Below are positions 9,424-19,750 of a DNA stretch of 64,000 bases, in pieces. Each line of letters starts with the position of its first letter. The first letter of the stretch is position 1. The notes beneath the pieces are model-generated. The model ran no database searches. It was not told the DNA's origin and saw nothing but the letters and a program-made list of their open reading frames with translations. Made by a program: the position numbers and the translations under genes. This DNA comes from Rhynchopus sp. YZ270_cl-10 (taxonomy: Eukaryota > Euglenozoa > Diplonemea > Diplonemida > Diplonemidae): contig OZ037929.1 in NCBI GenBank assembly GCA_964035575.1, forward strand, positions 372,001-436,000, written 5' to 3'.

Positions 9424-11049
9424 TCAAAACAAAATTCTATTGCCATACCTCTGCATGAAGCTGATGGATCCGGCCTTGTCGTTGGTTCCCGAGGAACGGG
9501 ATCCACCGAAGGGCTGGTTCGCGACAATCGACCCAGTGGACTTGTCGTTCACGTAGAAGTTTCCGCAGGAGTGGAGCATCTCCTCGGACACCTTCTTGAT
9601 GACCGCACGGTCCTGGCAGAAGAGCGACCCGGTGAGGGAGTAGGGCGTGCTGGCGTCGATGATGGCAGGCATCTCGTCGAATTTATCGTCATCGAAGGCG
9701 TACACAGTCAGCACCGGCCCGAAGATCTCCTCCTTCATGGTCTTGGCCGCAACGTTGGTGGTCTCGATGATGGTCGGCTCGACAAACCATCCCTTCGAGT
9801 CGTCGCAGGTACCTCCCACGATGACCTCACAGTCGTCGGAGTTCTTTGCGTGCTCGACGTAGCCTGACACCTTGCGGAACGCACGCTCATCGATGACGGC
9901 ACCCATGAAGGTGGTGAGGTCATCGTGGACATTGCCCATCTTCAGCTTCTGCACCTCCTCAATGAGACGCGGCTTGAGCTCTGCCCACTGCGACTTCGGG
10001 ATGTACAGACGCGAGGTAGCGGAGCACTTCTGCCCCTGGTACTCAAACGCACCGCGGATCGTGCCGCACAGCACCGACTCGAGGTCCGCAGACTTATGCA
10101 CCAAATGGAAGTTCTTTCCTCCACACTCCCCGATGAGACGCGGGAAGCCCTGGTACGACTCGATGTGCTTGCCGACCTCCTTCCAGATGTTGCAGAAGGT
10201 TCCAGTAGATCCGGTGAAGCCAACCGCGGCAAGCTCCTTCCTGGGGATGACCAGGTCGTTGTAGAGCGAAGGGTCCGCAGGGACGAAGTTGATCACACCC
10301 GGGGGAAGTCCTGCCTCCTCCATGATCTTCAGCATCAGGTAGTTCGAGTGAACTGCCGCGTCGGAGCACTTCCACACAACGGTGTTACCCATCAGAGCCG
10401 GGGCAGACGCAAGGTGGATACCAATCGCGGTGAAGTTGAACGGCGTGATGGCAAGGACGAAGCCCTCAAGAGGACGGTGGTCGCTGAAGTTCCATGTGTT
10501 CGGGGCGGAGAGGGGCTGCTGGGAGTAGATCTCCTCAGCGTACTTCACGTCGTAACGGAGGAAGTCGATCGACTCACAGGTCGAGTCAATCTCTCCCTGC
10601 CAGATGGTCTTCGACTGTCCCATCATGGTGGAGGCGATGATGTCCGCACGGTACTTTCCTGCCATCAAATCGGCCGCCTTAAGCCAAATTGCAGCACGGT
10701 GCTGGAAGGGCACCTGCTGCCACTCCTTTTGTGCAGCAAGCGCAGCGTCAACTGCCTTCTGCAGGGTCTCGGCAGATCCATAGTGGTATTTGCAAAGGTC
10801 CTTCTTGTTGTCGTGGGGAATTTCGCGGGAGAGCGGCTCGCCGTCTCTAATCTCCTCTCCGTTGACAACGCAGGGGATCACGAAGTCCTCCTTCTTGATT
10901 CTTGCAATGCTCGCCTCAACGGCAGCACGCTCGTCAGACCCAGGGGCGAAGTGCAGAAGCGGCTCGTTCACAATCTCCGGGATACGGTAGTTCCCGAACA
11001 CACCTCCGGTGAAGTGCCTTCTTGCAACAGTGGAGATTCCCTGCTTCAT
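9424..11049 (-). CDS. P5CDH: Delta-1-pyrroline-5-carboxylate dehydrogenase
   Basis: Mitochondrial aldehyde dehydrogenase of proline breakdown: oxidises glutamate semialdehyde/P5C to glutamate with NAD+. 541 residues in one exon, close to the ~560 of animal ALDH4A1. Motifs: WNFSDHRPLEGFVLAITPFN 186-205, GFTGSTGT 277-284 of the NAD fold, catalytic Glu308 in LIGECGGKN and catalytic Cys342 in YQGQKCSATSR. The first 20 residues (MKQGISTVARRHFTGG) are basic with no acids, fitting a mitochondrial targeting peptide. Start supported by a CTTTTTTTTCCAG acceptor 35 bases upstream (11085-11084); 89 further open codons upstream precede that acceptor. Third positions are strongly G/C, suggesting high expression. 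Flagellates that feed on proline use this enzyme. Confidence 0.97.
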   Translation of the reverse strand: MKQGISTVARRHFTGGVFGNYRIPEIVNEPLLHFAPGSDERAAVEASIARIKKEDFVIPCVVNGEEIRDGEPLSREIPHDNKKDLCKYHYGSAETLQKAVDAALAAQKEWQQVPFQHRAAIWLKAADLMAGKYRADIIASTMMGQSKTIWQGEIDSTCESIDFLRYDVKYAEEIYSQQPLSAPNTWNFSDHRPLEGFVLAITPFNFTAIGIHLASAPALMGNTVVWKCSDAAVHSNYLMLKIMEEAGLPPGVINFVPADPSLYNDLVIPRKELAAVGFTGSTGTFCNIWKEVGKHIESYQGFPRLIGECGGKNFHLVHKSADLESVLCGTIRGAFEYQGQKCSATSRLYIPKSQWAELKPRLIEEVQKLKMGNVHDDLTTFMGAVIDERAFRKVSGYVEHAKNSDDCEVIVGGTCDDSKGWFVEPTIIETTNVAAKTMKEEIFGPVLTVYAFDDDKFDEMPAIIDASTPYSLTGSLFCQDRAVIKKVSEEMLHSCGNFYVNDKSTGSIVANQPFGGSRSSGTNDKAGSISFMQRYGNRILF

Positions 11050-11666
11050 GGTTTTTGGTTTTGAGTTTTTTAAAAAATAATGTCTGGAAAAAAAAGAGGG
11101 TTTTATGAGAGAGAGAGATTCAGAGAGAAAAATAAAAGGCGTCGTTTGGTTTTCTATTGAGCGTACAAAAAGGGGGGAAGGGGGGGAAAATAATGGACAA
11201 AAAAATGAAGTTTTTTTTTGGGGGAAAGGGAAGGGAAGGGAAGGGAAGGCGGGGAAATAAAAAAAAGAAACAAAATGTAAGAGGTGTTGTGTCTTTCTCT
11301 GATACATATACAACACCTTTTACCATCGTTATTGTGCGTAAAGAAGAGAAAAAAAAAATTGGCTTGAAATACAAAAATAAACCTTCTCGTGAACAGTGTA
11401 CATTTTCAAAAAAAAAGGCGGGGTTTTCTATAGGATAAACCAACGCCTTTTAGTATTTATTGGTCGATGAAGGAGAAGAAACAAAAAATGGAAATTTGAG
11501 GTTGCAAGAAATACGTTTCATATCAGTATGGGTTGATTTTTTTTTTGCTCCCCCCTCGCCCCCTCCTCCCCTAAATCGGCCAGAAGTTTTGGATATATTT
11601 ACATCCGATCCGTGATTCAGTTTTTTCCCTCCCCCTTCCCCCTTCCCCTTCCCCTCCTCACCCATC
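11050..11666. other. Spacer between myosin and P5CDH
   Basis: No gene. It contains an AAGGG repeat tract (11221-11250), a copy of the family A hairpin repeat at 11362-11406 (CTTGAAATACAAA..CTTCTCGTGAACAGTGTAC) and a pyrimidine-rich stretch at 11625-11660, just after the myosin stop in transcription order. Confidence 0.6.
11084..11085 (-). promoter_or_regulatory. Splice acceptor upstream of P5CDH (likely trans-splice site)
   Basis: Reverse strand reads CCCTCTTTTTTTTCCAG followed 34 bases later by the start codon. No donor is visible close upstream, so leader addition in trans is the simpler reading. The same arrangement recurs before most genes here. Confidence 0.55.
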
Positions 11667-14600
11667 TCACTTCCACGAAAGTGGCCGCATTACCTTGGTA
11701 CCATGCGCTGAGTGCCTCGCACGGTCTTCTTCGTGCACAGAGGTTGCTGCAAAGAGACCGTCTCTCTCACCTGCACCACCAAGCAGACGTACGTAGACTT
11801 CATTGGGGATTTTGGGCACTGTGTCGTTCACGCTACTCCCTGCCCCTCCACCTCCACCTCCACCTTCAGAAACTGGAGCTTTTTTAGTCACCTTTGTCGA
11901 TCCTACGGACCGTGCAGGAGAAGGTAACGCCTTGCGTTTTCCTACTAAATCTTCTGCCAAAGTGGCAGCCTCTTGTCTTACCATTTCTTCGTGCTCTTTG
12001 AACGCCTTTCTCTCCTCTATTGTGCGTACCCCTTCACGACGGCGGAGTTCTTGTGTGAAGGTGCCTTCAGCCTCTTGGAGAAGACGTCTGTTTGATGCTT
12101 CGGTGTATCGTTGGCCTTCAATGAGTTTTTCTTGGTGTGATATTGCTTGGTCGACCATTGAATCGCGGAGGAGGTTGCCACGCATGTGTTCGTAGACTCG
12201 GCGGCTTTGGAGGCGTTCGGTGGAGGCTTTCATGTCGCGTAGGGCTTTTTGTGCTTCGTCTGTTTTGTGTTGGTTGGCTTCGCGGACTCTGTCGGAGACA
12301 GTGTTGAGTGCGGTGTTCCATGAAGACACTTCGGTGCGGTGTCGTGCAGCGGCTTGGCTTTGTGTGCGTCGTGCCCGTTCGGTTTCTAGTGCAAGGGCGT
12401 CGCGGTTTTGCTTAGCGTTGTGTACTCGTGAGTCGGTGGTTCTGACCTGTTTTTTGAGGCAAGTGGTTAAAGCTACTCCAGCCTTACCGCGTCGCCGTTT
12501 TTCTTCGTTTGCGGCGTGTTTTAGAAGCGTTTCTTGCTGTTCTTGTTCTCGTCGTCCTGCAGCGCGTCGGCCGACCTCGAGACACCGTTCTCTCTTCTTC
12601 TCCGCGGCATCCCGCTTCTTTTGTTCTGCAGCGAGGCGGTCGATGCGGACACAGCGTTCCCTTTCGTTTTGTTCGTCGAGCATGAGATCGATGACGCCAC
12701 GGGGTGCGGCGTCGGGTTTGGGTTCTGCCAATGCTTCGACTGTACGCAGCACGGCGTTGGAGGTCAGGTATGGGGAGGCAGAGCGCTTTGCGGTTTCAAG
12801 GAGCTGGGTGGCGCGGAGGTCTCGTGTACGTACGGCAGGGGAGTCTCCTTCGGCTTCTTTCAACGCGCTTTTGAGTTTGGTTACCTGCCGTCTTTGATGC
12901 TGTAAATGACGTTCCTGGGTCTGCAGTTTCTCCATCCGGGTTTGCCTCTCTTTCTCCACGCGGATCTGTTCTTGCTCTGCCTTCCGTTGGAGCTCCGCCT
13001 GCTTCATCGCCCATTTCTGCTCCTCAAAAGCTCGCCGATGTGATAACAAAGTGATTTCCAAATTATGTCTATGGTCAGACTCATTTGAACTCACTGCATG
13101 CCTCGATTTGTCATGCACTGTTAAGAGCGCGGCACGGAATTGGAGATCTTTCGCCAACGCGCTGAGGACCCCTTCACAGCAACGGAGGGACGCATTGTGG
13201 GCCTCTGTACGGCTCAGACGGGTTAGTGCAAATTGCTGGATAGTATTCGCATGGTCGCCAAGACGGCGTTTTCTCTTGTCTTCAAGAAGAAGGGACATCC
13301 GGTCGCTGAAGAACACATAGTGTGCCTGACCTATCGCCCAGTCCTTGCTGGTGTGCGCCTTTTCGGTATTCTCGTCTTCTTCTTCTTCTGTCTTTGCTGT
13401 GGTTGGTGGTCGTGCAATTTGGAGTTGCGCTTCGACATAATCCAAAGAAATTCCAGCAGTCTTAAGTACCTTCATAATAGCAATCCCGTCGGATTCATTC
13501 GCATGGGTTGTGATACAGCATTTATACCGTAAAAGAAACGCGGTTTTCTCCATTTTGCATGAAAAGGCGTTGTGTCGATCATGCACGCAGTCAATACAAC
13601 CAGATGCTTTGAGTTGCGAGAAGACGTAGGGTTGGTCGAATAGTGGGCCACTTCCGTTTGAATTGCGAGGAAATCCTGGAAGGGCAGGGGAGAGACAACA
13701 CACCCATTGCCTTCGTGAGTTTCGGGTGAGGGTGTGAAGGTCGGAGAGGCAGGCGGAGAAGAGCGAGTTGAGGTGGGTCTTGGCTGTGGTTGACGCAGTA
13801 GTACTATCGTTCATGGGTTTGACAAAATCGGAGAAAAACAAGAGTTTCGCCACCCCATCACGCGAATTCTGCCGGATCAAATTCAGCACCGATTCTGGCG
13901 GCAGCAAAAAATTCGCGGAGCCGAAATTTTTGAGGTGGTACTCCACTTCTGCAGCACAATGCCGGATTTTGAAGGATTGTGGACCCTCTTCTGGGACGTC
14001 CATCACGAAGGCCTTATAGTGCGCAAACTTCTCCCCCAAGGAGACTGCCAGCTTCTCGTCGTCACCGTGCACCATACAATACGAATAAATCTCTCCGAGC
14101 AACCCCTCTGCCCCATCCCCCGCCTCCCCACAGAGCAACCTACAGGTCTCTGCATTATGTTTATTCGCCGCCCTCTGTTGCCTTTCCTCCTGCAAAAGCC
14201 CTTCACTTCGCACCAACTCCACCTCCCTTTCGCTATCTTCATTGAAGCTTCGCTGAAGCACTTCGTTCATCGCATTCACACAAACCCCTTCATAAGAAAA
14301 CGCTACACCCGAATAGAAATCAAAAAGATCCGGATTTTCTGAAGGTTCGTCCATCTGTTTAAATCCTGGTCCATCCAAAAGGGAAATCGTACGATCCGAT
14401 TGGGGAAGAGAATTTGGATCGAAGCTAGAAATACGTTCATTGATTTTGTGGGTAATAAAGAGAAAGAGACGGAGGTAGAGATGACTGCAGGTTTGTATGA
14501 CTACCTCATAGAAGGATCGGATTGGGTTGGTTGTGCTGCAGGCTGCGTTTAGAAGGCGGTTTTCTAGCTCCTCCGCTTTCACTCCCCAACAGAATGAAGC

Positions 14601-15782
14601 TAAAAGAAATAGCTTTTTACTTTCCGCAGCGCCAAAGAAATGTCTCCTCATCATATCAATGTTCTTCTCCGTTTTTAATGGAGCATTTGCCACATCAACG
14701 TTATGTTCCGCAGTATCATTTAAATCCACACTCTTCTTTTTAACATCAAAAACAGCTTTGGTAATATGCAATATCCCTGCGACCATCCCCCAAATACTCC
14801 ATTTCTCCGCCTCGGTGAAACCGATTGCCATAAACGCATGGTTGGTTTTGACAAATTCGTGCTCATCGGAGATGTTCCGTGATGATCCATATAAAGAAAG
14901 AATTGGGTGCTCATTCGGATCGGCGGAAAGATTGAAAATTTTGCGTCCATCTGTCGAATTGAGGAGGCAATAAAAGGCGTGGTAAAGACGATGGTTTTGA
15001 CCTGGAGAATTATTTTTTGGAGGTGCGTGGAGGATTCGGGAACGGTCGAAATAGTGGATATGGTTGTATACCCCAGAAAGACGTCCTTCTGCGTCGTAGC
15101 GAAGCTGGGTCAGCCTGCAATGAAAATTCGCGGAATCGGAGAGGTTGGTGGTCGCATTTCCGAAACACTCAAAGATTTGTTCTGCTCCGCATATTTTTGT
15201 GCGCAGTGCTGCCACCGCCCCTCCCCTCCTCTCTTCCTCTATAGCCAACAGCGCATCTAATACCACACTCTTTACCTCCGACTTTCCACTCCCAGACTCT
15301 CCCTTAACAAAAACACTCTGCGACTCCCCGTCTAGCATGCCATTAAAAGCATTTACCGCAATCTGTAAGATTGTTGCATTCATCTTCGGCTTTTTTAATG
15401 ACATTTGACTTATTTCTTGCGGATCTGCGGAACGGCCGTGGACATGACATTGTGCCTGCCAGATTGCAATGCGGTCGCCAATGAAGACACACGGTGTTTT
15501 TTGATAGTAACGCCTCCGAAGTGCCTGAAGGAGAAGGCCTTCGTGAACATCGCTGAGAAGGGAGAGATCTGGCTTTATGGGGCCCACCTGTCTTGCATCA
15601 TCCCTCTCCAATACGTGAACCGCTCCAATCGGGACAGTGCACGCCTCCATTGGCGCACCAGGCAACACATCCTCGCAAGGATCGAGAACGACACTCCCCG
15701 CAGCTTCATCGACATCACGGATTATCCCATAAGACCAGCAATATTTTGGAGAGAGAAATACGGCAACTTTACCGCGATTCAT
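11667..15782 (-). CDS. Divergent myosin heavy chain with long coiled-coil tail
   Basis: 1371 residues in a single exon. Residues about 80-760 align with a myosin motor: P-loop GESGSGKS 161-168, the region after it (CGAEQIFECFGNA) and the actin-proximal FDQPYVFSQLKASGC near 740. Switch I is degenerate (LSDSANFHCR around 214-223 in place of NxNSSRFGK), and switch II reads DGPGFK (470-475) in place of DIxGFE, so ATP hydrolysis may be altered. A lever-like segment with one possible IQ-type stretch follows, then about 450 residues of Glu/Arg/Gln-rich coiled coil (WAMKQAELQRKAEQEQIRVE). The C-terminus has a Gly run and ends MRPLSWK. Start at MNRGKVAVF; 57 upstream open codons include homopolymers and are likely leader. 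The class is not clear. Confidence 0.9.
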   Translation of the reverse strand: MNRGKVAVFLSPKYCWSYGIIRDVDEAAGSVVLDPCEDVLPGAPMEACTVPIGAVHVLERDDARQVGPIKPDLSLLSDVHEGLLLQALRRRYYQKTPCVFIGDRIAIWQAQCHVHGRSADPQEISQMSLKKPKMNATILQIAVNAFNGMLDGESQSVFVKGESGSGKSEVKSVVLDALLAIEEERRGGAVAALRTKICGAEQIFECFGNATTNLSDSANFHCRLTQLRYDAEGRLSGVYNHIHYFDRSRILHAPPKNNSPGQNHRLYHAFYCLLNSTDGRKIFNLSADPNEHPILSLYGSSRNISDEHEFVKTNHAFMAIGFTEAEKWSIWGMVAGILHITKAVFDVKKKSVDLNDTAEHNVDVANAPLKTEKNIDMMRRHFFGAAESKKLFLLASFCWGVKAEELENRLLNAACSTTNPIRSFYEVVIQTCSHLYLRLFLFITHKINERISSFDPNSLPQSDRTISLLDGPGFKQMDEPSENPDLFDFYSGVAFSYEGVCVNAMNEVLQRSFNEDSEREVELVRSEGLLQEERQQRAANKHNAETCRLLCGEAGDGAEGLLGEIYSYCMVHGDDEKLAVSLGEKFAHYKAFVMDVPEEGPQSFKIRHCAAEVEYHLKNFGSANFLLPPESVLNLIRQNSRDGVAKLLFFSDFVKPMNDSTTASTTAKTHLNSLFSACLSDLHTLTRNSRRQWVCCLSPALPGFPRNSNGSGPLFDQPYVFSQLKASGCIDCVHDRHNAFSCKMEKTAFLLRYKCCITTHANESDGIAIMKVLKTAGISLDYVEAQLQIARPPTTAKTEEEEDENTEKAHTSKDWAIGQAHYVFFSDRMSLLLEDKRKRRLGDHANTIQQFALTRLSRTEAHNASLRCCEGVLSALAKDLQFRAALLTVHDKSRHAVSSNESDHRHNLEITLLSHRRAFEEQKWAMKQAELQRKAEQEQIRVEKERQTRMEKLQTQERHLQHQRRQVTKLKSALKEAEGDSPAVRTRDLRATQLLETAKRSASPYLTSNAVLRTVEALAEPKPDAAPRGVIDLMLDEQNERERCVRIDRLAAEQKKRDAAEKKRERCLEVGRRAAGRREQEQQETLLKHAANEEKRRRGKAGVALTTCLKKQVRTTDSRVHNAKQNRDALALETERARRTQSQAAARHRTEVSSWNTALNTVSDRVREANQHKTDEAQKALRDMKASTERLQSRRVYEHMRGNLLRDSMVDQAISHQEKLIEGQRYTEASNRRLLQEAEGTFTQELRRREGVRTIEERKAFKEHEEMVRQEAATLAEDLVGKRKALPSPARSVGSTKVTKKAPVSEGGGGGGGAGSSVNDTVPKIPNEVYVRLLGGAGERDGLFAATSVHEEDRARHSAHGTKVMRPLSWK

Positions 15783-16506
15783 TATTATTTTTTTCAAAAA
15801 AAAAAAAAAAATCAAAAAAAAAAAAGTGTCTGTGGGAGAGAGAGAGAGGATGAGGGCAGGGTGGGGGAAGAAACAGGGTGTAGTTGTTGCTGCAGGCACA
15901 CCCCATTTCGATGATATGATGCAATGACATCTACAGAAATACCCTGCGGCCAAAACAACAGAAAAGTGTAAGAAAAAGAAAAAGAAAAAGAAAAAGACGT
16001 TGTGAAAAAAAAAAAAACAACGGTTTTTTTTGACAGAAATTCATGCATATCCGTACTTCAGAGAAGAGTCTGCTCCTCTCGTGCTGTTTTGTGTCAGAGT
16101 GAGCTGAGTAATGTTTGTCATCAGAGTCGATCAAGCTAACAGGAAACGTTGAAAAGGTTTGTCATCACGTCTCGGGGAAATGGAAGTTGGAAACAGCACA
16201 GACAGGTCTCTTGCCAAGGTTGACAGGCAGATGTGAGGGAGTTACCCAAATGACCGCCAGAGGACCTTGTCCTCAATCAAATGATACCTTCTTCTTTCAG
16301 GTTGGGGAGGGAGGTGGTAAAAACGCTGCATAAACTCTCGAGGGAGGTGGGAATGTCTTGTTTTGTCTGTTTTGTGTTGCGACTGAAAAACAGGGAAGAA
16401 GAAAGAAAACTTGAAAGATGTACCGCAACACGTCTTCACCACCATCGCATAGGGAACAAGAAAAAAGGAGGAGAAAACCCACAAACCCAATTCAATCCAC
16501 GTTCAT
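15783..16506. other. Spacer between LRR gene and myosin
   Basis: No gene recognised. Contains A runs, a GAAAAA tandem (15970-15996) and AG tracts. Nothing else structured stands out. Confidence 0.55.
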
Positions 16507-17723
16507 TCAACCCTTTTTAACCCTCTTGCCAGGACTCACAACAGCGGTATCCCTCTTCACTCGTGGCGTCTGTTCCTCCTCACCTTCATCCTCGCTGCAC
16601 GCAGGCGAACCCTTGCTCTCTGTGAACCCTGCTTCCCCTTCCTCAGAGGGCTCTGTGTCTGCATGAAGACGCTTCCGCCTCACCCTTCTTTCTGCACGGT
16701 TGCGGGGTTGGGCACGTTGTCAGTCTCGCATCTCAGCCCGTGAATCGCGTTTGCGTGCGGCAAACCCAGTTCAAGCAACCTCCTCACAACCAGAGCGTCC
16801 TTGCTCAACCCTGAGGCATCGATTCTTGTTAACTCTGAGCACAACACGAAGAAGCCCACCTCAATACTCCTAACCCCACTCAACGCAGACAGGCCATCGA
16901 CGACCTGCAAGCACGAGCAACCCCAAAAGAAGCCCTCCCCGATGGTAACGACACTCCTCAGCCCCGAAAGACAAACTCTCTTCAACGCCGAGCAGTCGGA
17001 AAGAAAGCGGTGACTTATTTCGGTGACATTGCTCAACCCCGAAAGGTCGACGGACGTCAAATGGCTGCAGTGGCCAAGAAAATCCCCCTCAATCACAGTC
17101 ACGCGGCGAAACACAGAGAGGTCAACCGTTCGCAATGCAGAGCCGACAAGAAAGTCTTCACCTATTTCAGTGACACTGCCGAACCCCGACAGGTTGATGC
17201 TCTCCAATCCATCGGAGAAGGAGATGAAGTAACGTCCTATCACAGTCACATTGCACAACCCTGAAAGGTCAAGCTCTGTCAACTGTCGGCAATTGTCCAG
17301 GAACCAATCCCCTATTTCGGTGACAACCGACACAGCACTAAGGTCAAGTCGTGTTAACGTATTGTGTTCCAAGAAGCGACTAGGAATCTCAGTCGCAACC
17401 TCCGCCTCCAAAAGTAAACGCGCAACGTCCGGATCGTCCACAGTCGCCAACCTCTGTTTTGTCAGGTCTGTCTCGCCCAATGCGTGAAGTGCTGCAATGG
17501 CAGCAAACTTCGTTGTGCTCACGAGCATAATCGTGTCCCCAGCACTCAGCTCCTTGATGCCCTCCTCTTCACGCAGCACCTCCCCTCTGAAAGTCATCCG
17601 AAAGCTGTCTTCCTGCAACCCTGCTGCAGACGCCACCTTCAGACGCAGGTGTTCAAGTGCATCATCCACACCCACCTCCACCACATGTTCCTTCTCGTCA
17701 AAATCCTTTATCGTGAGATCCAT
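16507..17723 (-). CDS. Ubiquitin-like plus leucine-rich-repeat (BspA-type) protein; possible frameshifted tail
   Basis: The main frame, 17723-16680, encodes 347 residues. Residues 1-69 look ubiquitin-like: MDLTIKDFDEKEHVVEV, a central helix (ALEHLRLKVASAAGL) and ELSAGDTIMLV. From about 100 there are seven or more ~24-residue repeats of the form LTSVDLSGLSNVTEISHRFL, the BspA/LRR-5 pattern used for protein binding. Start taken at MDLTIK, after a CCACAG acceptor 26 bases upstream; an in-frame ATG farther up would add a hydrophobic leader. The frame stops at 16680, but the next minus-strand bases down to a stop at 16507 read like a coding acidic tail in another frame (SEDEGEEEQTPRVKRD). A one-base indel in the GAAAGAAGGG run is the likeliest cause; I found no clean GT-AG alternative. 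Function unknown. Confidence 0.82.
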
Positions 17724-18114
17724 TGTTTGTGTTGTTGTGTTTTGTGCTGTGGCGTTTATCGTGGAGAAGGTGTGGACAAGCAAGAAACAAAGAGATAAAA
17801 ACGGAAGCTGCAATGATGTAATCATTTCCCCCCAAGAAAAATGTCAAATATTGCCCCCCCAATCTTTTTTTTTTTTTTTTTTTGAAAATCAAAATCAAAG
17901 AAAAAGGCAAAAAAAGCAAATGAAAAACAATGGGGTTGTTTTTTGAAGCGGTAGCGTGGAGATGGGGGATGTGTGTGGGTGGGAACTATTCATAGAGCAA
18001 ACGAGGTGCCCTATAGGAAGGTGGGGGGATCAGTTAGGAGTGGGGAAAGGGAATATTTTCTTTTTGTGCGAGTGAAACCACAAAAAAAAAGGGGGAGGAA
18101 ACTAAATCAAAGAT

Positions 18115-18150
18115 GTATCTGCCCCTCGTGCACACCATCTTTTACAAAGA
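18115..18150 (+). repeat. CCTCTCGTG-loop hairpin, GATGTATGTG stem type (family M)
   Basis: AAGATG...CCCCTCGTG...CATCTT forms a stem-loop. Related hairpins at 24974-25012 (GATGTATGTG / CACACACATC around CCTCTCG), 61902-61940 (GCCTCACGTGC) and 34440-34480. All share the loop of family B but not its stem. Confidence 0.55.
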
Positions 18151-18494
18151 GAGAGAGAGAGAGAGAAGGGGTTAGGCCAGGTTTGTGCGTAAAGTGTGTA
18201 ACGTATATTTCTGTATTGATATTTTTTTTATATTACTCACAAATATACACTCCCACTGACTGCCGGGGGGAACCCGCAAAAAGAACGGGGAGGTTTTCCT
18301 CCTCCGCTTTTGCTAATGCATGATGGGAAAAAAAAAGAGAAGTTGAAAGGTGTGAGCACCTTGGGGGGGAGGGGGGAGAGAAAAGAAATGAAGAAAAAAA
18401 AGAAGGGAACGTAGATTTGCATCTACGAACCTTCCTCCGTTGTTGAGTTAATTTAAAAAAGCAGCGAGAACACTTACAGATGAAATGCGGAGAA

Positions 18495-18534
<40 letters not shown>

Positions 18535-19636
18535 TGCACACCCACAGCTAAATAACTAAAAAGTTAACTTGAAATACAAAAGCCCTCTCGTGAACGGTGT
18601 ACCTAAAAAAAGAGAGAGAAGATGAAAGTGCGAACACCTCACCGTGAATCTGCAGACGCACGGGGCATTGGTTCCCCCCCTACGCGGGTTATCGAAAACC
18701 CCCAGAGAGGCACTTCAATTGGTATGCATTGACGCTTCCACACACACGAATCTCACCTGTTTGGGTGGTGGTGCTGTTTGGCGGAGCACAGTTAGGGGGG
18801 TGAGAGTGAACGACGTTGACACTTTCCGAAAAGTAGTATGCATTTTACCATTCAATGTTACACCAAAAAAAAAATGTTAGTTTATGAAACCCCCCTCCCC
18901 GCATCTCTTTGGTTTGTAGGAACCTGGCACGTCTGTACACACGACAGGGCTAGCTAGCATCAAATATGACAGACGAGGTGAGAAAAAAACCAAAAAAACT
19001 CCCCCACCTCGTCGGTCTAAAGTGTGGGGGGTGGGGTAGGGGGGATCAGGGAAAAAAAAAAATGTTTTAAACTTAGCTGGGTGTGCAGTCACCTTGGCGA
19101 TCTTGTTTAAAAAAATGACTAAGATAAAAGCCCTGTTAAAAGGAATGAAGATTGTCCAGCATCGTCCCCTCTTTGCTATTAAAAATTAATATTTGCAAAG
19201 ACAAGAGAGTTATGAAGAAAACTGTGAAGTTTTTGTTTTTTTTTTTTTTTTTTTGAAAACTTGGTAGTATTAGTGTTGACACCCAAGGATGAACTCCACT
19301 ATTTTTTGATCAAGAACGAGCAAGGATACATCTAACATCAACATAGATGCGAAGAAGGGGAAAATGAAGATAAAAAATCGTCCCCACTTTTCAGTTTTTA
19401 ACGGGGAACATAAAGTTGACTTGAAATACAAAAAAAAAAAAAGGCCCTCTCGTGACAGTGTACCTACAAAGACGAGAGAGAGAAAAAAAAGGGGGCGGGT
19501 TGAAAGAAAGGGAAACACGGCGAAGAAATAAGGAGCCGTTGATATCCCTTCTGAAAATTTTATTCCGGTTCATTTTGTTTCATTCGTAATAATCACATAT
19601 TCAGGGGGGAGTTAATAAAAACTTGGTGGGGAAAAA

Positions 19637-19750
19637 GTTGACCTGAAATACAACAACCCTCTCGTGAACAGTGTACCTTTGGTGCATTACCGGTGTACCG
19701 GGGGTGGTTTCGACCCCAACCATGCAATCCTACATCCATTTCGTGGTTAA
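19637..19750 (+). repeat. Family A dispersed repeat, long copy
   Basis: Full unit of about 115 bp: GTTGACCTGAAATACAA, CCCTCTCGTGAACAGTGTAC, a GTACCGG/GGTGG middle, then CCTACATCCATTTCGTGGTT. Other long copies: 21017-21133, 33309-33410, 63400-63515. Shorter copies (first half): 11362, 18560, 19412, 21449, 39309, 59649. 3' halves: 20041-20090, 34960, 60755. All are in + orientation, antisense to genes. Confidence 0.8.

Noticed and set aside
9925-11064. 379-codon + strand frame
   Set aside because: Antisense to P5C dehydrogenase; arises from its G/C-rich third positions.
12220-12897. 225-codon + strand frame rich in Ser, Arg and Cys
   Set aside because: Antisense to the myosin coiled coil; composition is that of a reversed Glu/Arg-rich frame.
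16670-16700. A 25-nt intron (GTGAGG...ATGCAG) to rescue the LRR gene tail
   Set aside because: Counting bases, the donor falls in the wrong phase: the exon would end two bases into a codon while the tail needs one. A one-base indel is the better explanation.
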